Positions 1 to 5,210 of a DNA stretch of 5,758 bases are shown here, one piece after another. The stretch's first letter is position 1, and each line of letters starts with the position of its first letter. A program made the position numbers and the translations under genes. The notes beneath the pieces were generated by a model. The model did no database searches. It was given only the letters and a program-made list of their open reading frames with translations, and was not told the DNA's origin. The DNA is from Chloroflexota bacterium (GTDB lineage Bacteria; Chloroflexota; Limnocylindria; QHBO01), in NCBI GenBank assembly GCA_005879775.1, contig VBJX01000073.1, positions 1 through 5,758 of the forward strand, written 5' to 3'.

Positions 1-1
1 C

Positions 2-623
2 GCCGAGGGGGTCGACGTCTCCGGCGTTCGGACCCTGGGCACGCCGACGGGCATTGCCCTTATTGCCGTCGCGCCCGATGGCGAGAACCTGATCGTGGTC
101 GCTCCCGGCGCCAACGCAGGCCTCGACCTGGAAGGTCAGCCGCTCAGCTGGCCGGAGCACGCCAGCGTGCTATTGGCCTCGCTCGAGGTCCCGATGGCCG
201 GGGTGGTCGCCGCTGCCGAACTGGCATCCGCCCGCGATGCGACCATCGTCATCAATCCGGCGCCGGGGCAGCCGTTGCCCGATTCGCTCCTGGCCCTGCG
301 GCCGATCCTGAGCCCAAATGAGCGCGAGCTGCTGGCCTGCGGCGAGTCCGAGACGCAGGAGGAGGCCATCGCCTCCCTCCAGTCACGTGGGGCCGGCTCG
401 ATCGTGCTCACGCGAGGCGCCGCGGGGGTGCTCATCGTCCAGGGTGAGGCCTGGCGAGAGGTCCCCGCACACCCGGTGCGGGCCGTTGACACCGGCGTCC
501 GGATCCACCCTGGACGATGCGGCCGCCGCGGGGAACGCCGCCGCTGCCCTCAAGGTGCGGAGCCCGGGGGCGCGGCACGGGATGCCTGACCGGGCCGCGA
601 TCGAGGCTGAGCTCCACCGCTGA
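2..623 (+). pseudogene. PfkB-family sugar kinase (ribokinase-like), 5'-partial and frameshifted with the catalytic loop deleted
   Basis: The 5' end lies outside the window. Frame 2 is open from base 2 and reads as the middle of a ribokinase: a GVRTLGTPTGIALI strand, then APGAN, an INPAP motif, SPNERELL (the PfkB N-E motif) and VLTRGAAGV before the nucleotide-binding part. Ribokinases phosphorylate D-ribose at O5 with ATP in the cytoplasm; the exact sugar cannot be told here. After AVDT (about 482-493) the expected T-G-A-G-D-x-F-N-G segment, which supplies the anion hole and the catalytic Asp, is absent. The normal C-terminal part (ASGSTLDDAAAAGNAAAALK, then a PGARHGMPDRAAIEAEL tail) continues in frame 3 from about 495 to the TGA at 621-623. 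Against typical ribokinases about 15-17 residues are missing, with a net frame change. As written, frame 2 runs to a stop at 587-589 with an unrelated Arg/Gly-rich tail. The product should be inactive unless this is an assembly or sequencing error. Confidence 0.85.
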
Positions 624-656
624 CCGGCCTGCCTCCACAGGTACCACCCCCGCCCT

Positions 657-700
657 CCGGTTGGCTGGCGCCCGGGCGCACCGGACCCCTTCATTTTGTT
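657..700 (+). terminator. Possible intrinsic terminator after the kinase gene
   Basis: A perfect 12-bp palindrome GCGCCCGGGCGC (668-679) is flanked by an outer CCGGT/ACCGG pair (657-661 with 680-684; six unpaired bases on the left side). Shortly after comes the T-rich run TTCATTTTGTT (690-700), unusual in such GC-rich DNA. It lies 34 bases after the kinase stop, where a terminator is expected. The stem is imperfect and the T-run is interrupted, so this is a moderate call. Confidence 0.35.
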
Positions 701-779
701 CCGCAGACCGAGCACCATGCTCGAGTGCCATCGGCCGCTGAAAGCATCCGGCGAATCCGCGTCGCGTGGCGTGACGCGG

Positions 780-785
780 TAGAGT
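780..785 (+). promoter_or_regulatory. Possible -10 box (TAGAGT) upstream of the DUF6812-like gene
   Basis: TAGAGT fits the TANNNT pattern of a sigma-70-type -10 element and ends 26 bases before the preferred ATG at 812. That would leave a short leader containing the GGAG ribosome site (800-803). I see no convincing -35 element at the usual spacing. Confidence 0.25.
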
Positions 786-811
786 CGGTGCTGTCTCACG
801 GAGCGAGCCCG

Positions 812-1264
812 ATGGAGAAAATGGAAGGACTCGAGCCGATCCGGGTTGCGCTCGCCGAGGGCGAGCGTCGCGGCTGGGTTCGGACTGAAGGCCAGCGGAT
901 GACCGATATCCTGCAGAGCGGTGAGCCGTTCGGCTTCCTGGCAGAGGCATCGGATCAGACCTGGGTCGAGGTCTTTCCGGACGAAACGCTCCTGGTCGTC
1001 CCGCCGCCCCACGTCAGCCCGCCCGATATGCGTCTGCCTCGCAGTCGAACCGAGGTGTCAATCCGCGTCGGTGACTACCAGCTGATCGGCACCGCAAACC
1101 TGCGGCCGGGAGAGCAGGACGACCCGATGCTGCGTGCCACGCGGCGCTTCCTGCCGCTCACCGAGGTGGTGATGGCGCGTGGCGGCGGAGCTGAGGAGTC
1201 GCTCGAGGTGGTGATCGTCAACCTGCGCCGGGTCGACGAGTTCCGAACGATGGAGCCCGGTTAG
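812..1264 (+). CDS. DUF6812-like hypothetical protein, possible tandem repeat of the domain
   Basis: 150 residues from ATG 812. An in-frame GTG at 725 would add 29 residues, but ATG 812 has GGAG at 800-803 with an 8-base gap, while nothing like a ribosome site precedes 725. There is no signal peptide or membrane segment, so it is probably cytosolic. The C-terminal half (VSIRVGDYQLIGTANLRPGE, then RRFLPLTEVVMARG, then EVVIVNLRRVDEF) has the layout I associate with DUF6812-type small beta proteins: a strand pair that 'stores' a value, a Pro/Gly turn, an RFLPLT strand and a final VNxRxV strand. The N-terminal half (RRGWVRTEGQRMTDILQSGE, then PFGFLAEASD, then LLVVPPPH) looks like a second, degenerate copy. 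No catalytic motif is visible and the function is unknown. The family assignment is from memory of the pattern. The TAG stop overlaps the stop of the convergent gene. Confidence 0.75.
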   Translation: MEKMEGLEPIRVALAEGERRGWVRTEGQRMTDILQSGEPFGFLAEASDQTWVEVFPDETLLVVPPPHVSPPDMRLPRSRTEVSIRVGDYQLIGTANLRPGEQDDPMLRATRRFLPLTEVVMARGGGAEESLEVVIVNLRRVDEFRTMEPG

Positions 1265-1464
1265 GCCGCCCGGCGCGCCCTTCGAACCCGACGCTGGGGC
1301 GTGCGGAACGCCTCCTCCTCGTGCTGGTAGCGATCCATCATCTCGCGGCTGAGGGTGTCCGGGCGCTTCTCGGTCCCGGAGAGGATCGGATCCCATTCGG
1401 CCAGTGGTTCAAACCAGTGGAGGTTTGAATCGGTCGTCGCCGTGGTTTTCACATAGCGCTGCAT
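1261..1464 (-). CDS. Small hypothetical protein, 67 residues, unrecognised
   Basis: Starts MQRYVKTTATTDSNLHWFEP and ends in a very basic tail (RTPQRRVRRARRAA). The middle is acidic and aromatic (WDPILSG, YQHEEEAF). No membrane segment, signal peptide, zinc ligands or known fold is evident. Support as a real gene comes from initiation signals: reading the minus strand, GAGGAA (1471-1476) sits six bases before the ATG (1464-1462), and a TACAAT -10 box lies further upstream (1495-1490). Its TAA (1263-1261) overlaps the TAG of the convergent gene (1262-1264), so the two genes are packed end to end. The basic tail could bind nucleic acid or ribosomes, but that is only a guess from charge. Confidence 0.6.
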   Translation of the reverse strand: MQRYVKTTATTDSNLHWFEPLAEWDPILSGTEKRPDTLSREMMDRYQHEEEAFRTPQRRVRRARRAA

Positions 1465-1470
1465 GTTGAA

Positions 1471-1476
1471 TTCCTC
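1471..1476 (-). promoter_or_regulatory. Ribosome binding site GAGGAA
   Basis: Strong Shine-Dalgarno match six bases from the ATG at 1464. It fixes the start of the 67-residue gene and is one of the best ribosome sites in the window. Confidence 0.65.
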
Positions 1477-1489
1477 GTGCGCACCACAA

Positions 1490-1495
1490 ATTGTA
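1490..1495 (-). promoter_or_regulatory. -10 box TACAAT for the 67-residue gene
   Basis: On the minus strand the order is TACAAT, about 13 bases, GAGGAA, six bases, ATG. TACAAT matches five of six positions of TATAAT and stands out in AT content from its surroundings. The best -35 at a usual spacing is only a weak TGCATT (about 1512-1517), with 16 bases between. It lies in the 63-bp gap after the YdeI-like gene, so the small gene could be transcribed independently of the upstream operon. Confidence 0.45.
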
Positions 1496-1527
1496 TCGCG
1501 CGGGCCGATTCAATGCAGGTGACCGAC

Positions 1528-1977
1528 CTACCGCGGACGGCCCTCGCGAAGGACCGTTACCGACTTCGCGATGCGCCGCTGACGGGTCTCGTCGGTCTTG
1601 GCGCCCTCGATCGAGAGCACGTGGAAGGACCTGTTGCTGTACGAGAGGGCGTCAAACGTGGCGCGCGCAGCCGGCTCGGCGTCAAGGGCGGCTGCGAAAT
1701 CGGCGGGAACGCTCAGCTCGCGGGGAGCCGTGTCCAGCTCAATCTGCACGTCCACCTCGTCGCCGCCCTTCACCCCGGCTGCGGCGCGGTTGTCCGCACT
1801 CACCCCGACCATGAACCGGCCATCGACCACGGCGACCGTGCTTCGGTAGGCATAGCCGTTGACCGTCACGCGCACCGGCGGGCGCCGTCCCGCCCCAAGT
1901 GCCTCGACCACTTCATCCGGAATGTGGATGCCGGTGGCCGTCTTGCCCGCCTGCAGAATCGTCGTGCGGAATCGCAT
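1528..1977 (-). CDS. YdeI/OmpD-associated family protein with DUF1905 domain
   Basis: 149 residues. The N-terminal part (about 1-88) is a DUF1905 beta-barrel-like domain: RFRTTILQAGKTATGIHIPD, then a VRVTVNGYAYRSTVAVVDGR strand pair, then MVGVSADNRAAAGVKGGDEV and VQIELD. The C-terminal part (about 108-147) is the YdeI-type 'bacteriocin-protection' helical segment, with FDALSYSNRSFHVLSIEGAK followed by TRQRRIAKSVTVLREG. Both parts and the total length match the usual two-part family protein. The biochemical role is not established; the name comes from E. coli YdeI and OmpD association. I chose the ATG at 1977 because the domain begins right there and because it overlaps the upstream gene's TGA by one base (TGATG), which points to translational coupling. 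An upstream in-frame start at 2034 would lie inside the VOC gene and adds residues unlike the family. Probably cytosolic. Confidence 0.88.
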   Translation of the reverse strand: MRFRTTILQAGKTATGIHIPDEVVEALGAGRRPPVRVTVNGYAYRSTVAVVDGRFMVGVSADNRAAAGVKGGDEVDVQIELDTAPRELSVPADFAAALDAEPAARATFDALSYSNRSFHVLSIEGAKTDETRQRRIAKSVTVLREGRPR

Positions 1978-2348
1978 CAGGGAACCGGCCCTTCGCGGAG
2001 CCCGAAGATGTTGCCGTCGGGATCCTTGAACCATGCCGCGCGGGCCGGGCCGATCTGCGCAATGCCGTCGACCGTCTTCGGCGACTCGTACTCCTCGAAG
2101 GTGACGCCGCGCGAGCGGAGGTCCCGGACCACCACGTCGATGTCGTTGACCTCGAAATGCGCCACGGTCTGACCCACGTTCGGCTGGCCGCGGCGCACGG
2201 ACACCTGGGTCCCCTTGCCGGCCCCGAAGCGGATCGCGAAAGGTGTCTCGTCCAGGATAGGCAGCCCCAGCTGCTCCGAGAAGAATGGTTTGGCGCGTTC
2301 CAGGTCAGCCACGGCCACGGTCGTGACCAGCATCGCCTCCGATAGCAT
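1977..2348 (-). CDS. VOC (glyoxalase/bleomycin-resistance fold) family protein
   Basis: 123 residues, a typical single-VOC length. Two beta-alpha-beta-beta-beta modules are visible: residues about 6-55 (MLVTTVAVADLERAKPFFSE, then LGLPIL) and about 65-120 (TVAHFEVNDIDVVVRDLRSR, then KTVDGIAQIG, AAWFKDPDGNIFGL). The DPDGN turn and the AVADL/LGL pattern are hallmarks of the superfamily. The usual metal ligands are not evident: no His on the first strand of either module, and the C-terminal Glu position after DPDGN appears to be Gly. A metal-dependent lyase is therefore doubtful, and a binding or otherwise diverged role is possible. The ATG at 2348 has GAGG eight bases upstream (2360-2357). ATG 2333 has its purine run too close, and ATG 2381 has none. 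First gene of an operon with the YdeI-like protein; divergent from the cyclase gene. Confidence 0.88.
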   Translation of the reverse strand: MLSEAMLVTTVAVADLERAKPFFSEQLGLPILDETPFAIRFGAGKGTQVSVRRGQPNVGQTVAHFEVNDIDVVVRDLRSRGVTFEEYESPKTVDGIAQIGPARAAWFKDPDGNIFGLREGPVP

Positions 2349-2354
2349 CGACGT

Positions 2355-2360
2355 CGCCTC
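2355..2360 (-). promoter_or_regulatory. Ribosome binding site GAGGCG for the VOC gene
   Basis: On the minus strand GAGG (2360-2357) is eight bases from the ATG at 2348. It decides this start over the in-frame ATGs at 2381 and 2333. Confidence 0.55.
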
Positions 2361-2370
2361 AGTTCTGCGG

Positions 2371-2380
2371 TGAGCGCTCA
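2371..2380. promoter_or_regulatory. Perfect 10-bp palindrome TGAGCGCTCA in the divergent intergenic region, candidate operator
   Basis: The palindrome sits between the VOC gene (start 2348, -) and the cyclase–STAND gene (start 2420, +). It overlaps or abuts a weak minus-strand -10 candidate (CACAAT, 2385-2380) and lies about 28 bases upstream of the plus-strand -10 box, so a bound protein could affect both genes. The core equals the centre of the idealised symmetric lac operator, with the central CG typical of LacI/GalR-family sites, but the flanks do not extend the symmetry. The sequence is observed; the operator role is inferred. Confidence 0.35.
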
Positions 2381-2407
2381 TTGTGGGCCGTCGGGGGTCG
2401 ACTCTCG

Positions 2408-2413
2408 TACCAT
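2408..2413 (+). promoter_or_regulatory. -10 box TACCAT placed for leaderless transcription of the cyclase–STAND gene
   Basis: TACCAT fits TANNNT and is followed by exactly six bases before the GTG at 2420, so a start site about seven bases after the box would fall on the first base of the start codon. No Shine-Dalgarno-like purine run precedes the GTG. No clear -35 is seen (GC-rich at 2385-2390). Leaderless mRNAs are common in several high-GC bacterial lineages. Confidence 0.4.
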
Positions 2414-2419
2414 CTCGCC

Positions 2420-5053
2420 GTGCCTTCATTGCCGGTCGGGACCGTCACCTTCCTCTTCACCGACATCGAGGGGTCGACCCGCCTCGTCGAGCAGCTCGGC
2501 GCCCGCTTCTCTGAGGCCCTCGAAACCCACCACGCCATCCTGCGAGGCGCCATCGAGGCGCATCACGGTCGCGAGGTCTCGACTGAGGGAGATGCCTTCT
2601 TCGCGGTCTTCCCATCGGCGGTCGACGCCGTCGGTGCGACCGTCGACGCGCAGCAGGCGCTGGCGGCAGCCGAGTGGCCGGATGGGCTGCCCGTACGCGT
2701 GCGGATGGGGCTCCACACCGGCGACGCCGTGCTGGGAGGCGACAACTACGTTGGCGTCGACGTGCATCGCGCCGCTCGCATCTCTGCCGCCGGGCATGGG
2801 GGCCAGGTGCTCCTTTCCGACGCCAGCCGCGCCCTGGTGCAGTCGAAGCTGCCCGAAGGCGTCGAGCTGCGCGACATGGGAGAGCATCGGCTCAAGGACC
2901 TGCAGGGGACAGAGCATCTTCATCAGCTCGTCATCCCCGAGCTGCCGGCCGACTTTCCCGCCCTGCGCACCCTGGACGCGGCCCGCACGAACCTTGTGGC
3001 AGCCGATACACCAATCATCGGCCGGGATCACGAGCTCGACGAGCTTGCCGAGCTCCTGTCACGCACCCGCCTGTTGACCCTCACCGGGCCGGGCGGCATC
3101 GGGAAGACGCGGCTCAGCATCGAGCTTGGTGGTCGGGCGCTCGATCGCTTCAGCGACGGCGTCTATTTCGTGGCCCTCGAGACATTCGCGGAGCGGTCGC
3201 CGGCGGCCGTTGCCATCGGGCAGGCCATGGGCAGTCGAGCGCCGGCCGAGCGCGATCCGGAGGAGGCGCTCATCGACCAGCTCGCGCAGCGGCAGCTGCT
3301 CCTGATCCTGGACAACTTCGAGCAGCTGATCGGCGTTGCCCCGCTCGTTGCGCGCATGCTGGGCGCGGCGGGCCGGTTGCGGATCGTGGTCACCAGCCGC
3401 ATCCCGCTGCATCTCTCCGGGGAGCAGGAATATCCGGTCGCGCCGCTCCCCGTCCCGAGCGCCGCCGACCACCAGGCACCCGACGAGCTGTCTCGGATCG
3501 AGGCGGTCGCGCTCTTCGTGGAGCGCGCGCGGCGCGTCCGCCCCGATTTTCGACTCACCGATGACAACGCCGCCGCGGTGGGTGGCATCTGCCGGCGCCT
3601 CGACGGGCTGCCGCTGGCGATCGAGCTTGCCGCGGCCAGGGTCAAGATCTTCTCGCCGGAGATGATGCTGGCCCGCCTGGAGGCCGCCCTTCCGCTGCTC
3701 GCCGGCGGGAGCGTCGACCTCCCCGCCCGACAGCAGACGCTGCGTGGTGCCATCGACTGGAGCTATCAGCTGCTCAGCGAACAAGAGAGGGCCCTCTTCC
3801 AGCGACTCTCCGTCTTCTCCGGCGGCTGGACGGTCGAGGCCGCCGAACATGTCGCCACCCTGAAACCAGCGCGCGACCTGGACGTCCTCGACGGCCTCTC
3901 CGCACTGGTCGACCAGAGCCTCGTCCGAGCCGCCGCAGACGGCGGCGACGAGCCACGCTTCGAGATGCTCCAGCTGATTCGCGAGTACGCAGCTGAACGC
4001 CTCGCACAGACCGATGAAGCGCCGCTGATCGGTCACGCCCACCTCGCCTGGTTCACGAGCCTTGCCGAGGCCGCCACGACTGCCCTCGAGGAGGGGGACG
4101 TCGCCTGGCTGGACCGTCTGGGCCGCGAGCATGACAACCTGCGCGCCGCTCTCCGCTGGTCCCTGGAGAACGGCGAGCGGGAGATGGGTCTCCGGCTCGC
4201 CGCGGCGATCTGGCGGTTCTGGATGCAACGCGGACATCTGCGCGAAGGTCGGGAGTGGTTCGATCGCCTACTGCCTGCCGCCGAAGGGGCCGACAGCGTG
4301 GACGCGGGAGTTCTCGCGGCGGCGCACACGGCCGCCGGGGGAATCGTCTATTGGCAGAACGCACTGGACGACGCCGAGGCGCATTACCTGGCGGCCTACG
4401 ACCTCGACCGTGGCCATGACCGCGCCGACCGCCTGGGAGACGACCTCTACAATCTCGCCTTCGTCGCCATGGTGCGCGGCGACTTCGATACCGCGCGTCA
4501 GCGCTTCACCGAGAGCGCTGAGCTGTTCGCGGCGGCGGGCCAGTCGGAGCGGCTGGCAGACACTACGGCCGCGCGGGGGGCGCTGGAGCTACGGGCCGGC
4601 ACGCTGGACGCGGCTCGCGACTTCCTGGAAGAGGGACGCCGCATGCACCTCGAGCACGGCAACCGGGCACGCGCCACCGACAACAGCATGGTCCTCAGCA
4701 ACGTCTATCTCCAGCTCGGAGATGCCTCGAAGGCGCGTGAGTACCTGCGCGGCGCGCTGGTGGGGATCAGGGAGATGAATGACCTGGCCCGCCTGCCCCT
4801 CATCCTGGACCTGGGCATGGCGATGGCGGTGCGCGAGGGCCGCCCGGCCGAGGCGCTCCGCCTGGGGGCAGCGGCCGCCGCGCGGCGCGCGAAGATGGGA
4901 GGCGGAACGCCGAATTTCGTCGTGAACGTCGACGTGATGGCGGCGGAGGCCCGGGCGGCGTTGGAGCAGCAGGGCGCCGCGGACGAGGCGGACAGGGCCT
5001 GGGCAGAAGGCGAGACTCTCAGCGACGACGAGCTGGCCGAGCTAATCGGCTGA
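2420..5053 (+). CDS. Class III nucleotidyl cyclase domain – STAND (NB-ARC-like) ATPase – TPR regulator
   Basis: 877 residues from GTG 2420, where the usual family N-terminus begins (MPSLPVGTVTFLFTDIEGST). An upstream TTG at 2381 adds 13 unlikely residues. Residues 1-175: cyclase homology domain. Metal Asp are D15 (FTDIEGST) and D58 (TEGDAFF). The usual adenine-selecting Lys position looks like S54, the Asp position like N109, and the transition-state Asn is H116, while R120 is kept (VHRAAR). Residues 198-440: STAND ATPase with Walker A GPGGIGKT (223-230, K229), Walker B LLLILDNFEQ (D298), sensor-like VVTSR (323-327) and GLPLA (396-400). Residues about 450-530: winged-helix linker (LSEQERALFQRLSVFSGGWT). 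Residues about 540-860: TPR-type helical repeats. No transmembrane segment and no C-terminal LuxR helix-turn-helix, unlike mycobacterial relatives. Likely a cytosolic sensor in which TPR-bound signals trigger ATP-dependent oligomerisation and change cyclase output. Whether it makes cAMP, cGMP or nothing is unknown. Confidence 0.93.
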   Translation: MPSLPVGTVTFLFTDIEGSTRLVEQLGARFSEALETHHAILRGAIEAHHGREVSTEGDAFFAVFPSAVDAVGATVDAQQALAAAEWPDGLPVRVRMGLHTGDAVLGGDNYVGVDVHRAARISAAGHGGQVLLSDASRALVQSKLPEGVELRDMGEHRLKDLQGTEHLHQLVIPELPADFPALRTLDAARTNLVAADTPIIGRDHELDELAELLSRTRLLTLTGPGGIGKTRLSIELGGRALDRFSDGVYFVALETFAERSPAAVAIGQAMGSRAPAERDPEEALIDQLAQRQLLLILDNFEQLIGVAPLVARMLGAAGRLRIVVTSRIPLHLSGEQEYPVAPLPVPSAADHQAPDELSRIEAVALFVERARRVRPDFRLTDDNAAAVGGICRRLDGLPLAIELAAARVKIFSPEMMLARLEAALPLLAGGSVDLPARQQTLRGAIDWSYQLLSEQERALFQRLSVFSGGWTVEAAEHVATLKPARDLDVLDGLSALVDQSLVRAAADGGDEPRFEMLQLIREYAAERLAQTDEAPLIGHAHLAWFTSLAEAATTALEEGDVAWLDRLGREHDNLRAALRWSLENGEREMGLRLAAAIWRFWMQRGHLREGREWFDRLLPAAEGADSVDAGVLAAAHTAAGGIVYWQNALDDAEAHYLAAYDLDRGHDRADRLGDDLYNLAFVAMVRGDFDTARQRFTESAELFAAAGQSERLADTTAARGALELRAGTLDAARDFLEEGRRMHLEHGNRARATDNSMVLSNVYLQLGDASKAREYLRGALVGIREMNDLARLPLILDLGMAMAVREGRPAEALRLGAAAAARRAKMGGGTPNFVVNVDVMAAEARAALEQQGAADEADRAWAEGETLSDDELAELIG

Positions 5054-5079
5054 GTCGCTGCTCGCCGCCAGTCGGCCTG

Positions 5080-5153
5080 TGACTCAAATAGCGAAGAGCG
5101 CCCCCAGAACGTGACCTCCTTCGCCGAATAGGCTGCCCATGACTGGAATAGCG
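5080..5153. repeat. Imperfect 14-nt direct repeat, 60 bp apart
   Basis: TGACTCAAATAGCG (5080-5093) and TGACTGGAATAGCG (5140-5153) match at 12 of 14 positions, with starts exactly 60 bases apart. A shorter GAATAG lies between them. They sit in the 157-bp gap between two convergent genes. They could be a decayed duplication or binding sites; no function is visible. Confidence 0.4.
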
Positions 5154-5181
5154 CGTGAGCTCACCACTCACGCTCCTTTCC
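5153..5181 (+). terminator. Hairpin with pyrimidine tail, likely terminator of the cyclase–STAND gene
   Basis: GCGTGAG (5153-5159) and CTCACGC (5167-5173) form a perfect 7-bp stem with a 7-base loop, followed by TCCTTTCC. It lies about 100 bases after the stop at 5053 and about 40 bases beyond the stop of the opposing gene, so it separates two convergent transcripts. The tail is T-rich only by local standards. A second, shorter inverted pair GCGAAG/CTTCGC (5091-5096, 5119-5124) upstream has a 22-base loop and is less convincing. Confidence 0.45.
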
Positions 5182-5210
5182 AGTCGCCAGCCGACTACAG
5201 GCCGGAGCGG

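Noticed and set aside
725..811. GTG start at 725 for the DUF6812-like gene
   Set aside because: No ribosome site and an unlikely N-terminal extension; ATG 812 has GGAG at good spacing.
383..1012. 209-codon minus-strand frame across the kinase remnant and the DUF6812-like gene
   Set aside because: It spans two genes and the gap between them, is Arg/Pro-rich, and has no family resemblance.
1978..2034. Upstream ATG (2034) for the YdeI-like gene
   Set aside because: It lies in the VOC coding region and adds 19 residues before the DUF1905 domain. The TGATG overlap favours 1977.
1477..2172. 231-codon plus-strand frame opposite the YdeI and VOC genes
   Set aside because: Antisense to two well-supported proteins and low-complexity in composition.
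3059..4237. Long open frame (392 codons) antisense to the cyclase–STAND gene
   Set aside because: Typical shadow frame in GC-rich DNA. The plus-strand frame has clear domains and motifs throughout, and the antisense product resembles nothing.
2420..5053. Idea that the cyclase is part of a Pycsar-type or STAND (Avs-type) antiphage system
   Set aside because: No adjacent effector (TIR, transmembrane or nuclease domain), no mobile-element or defence-island genes, and the architecture is a widespread signalling one.
5091..5124. GCGAAG/CTTCGC inverted repeat as a terminator
   Set aside because: 22-base loop and no T-run; the hairpin at 5153-5173 is better.
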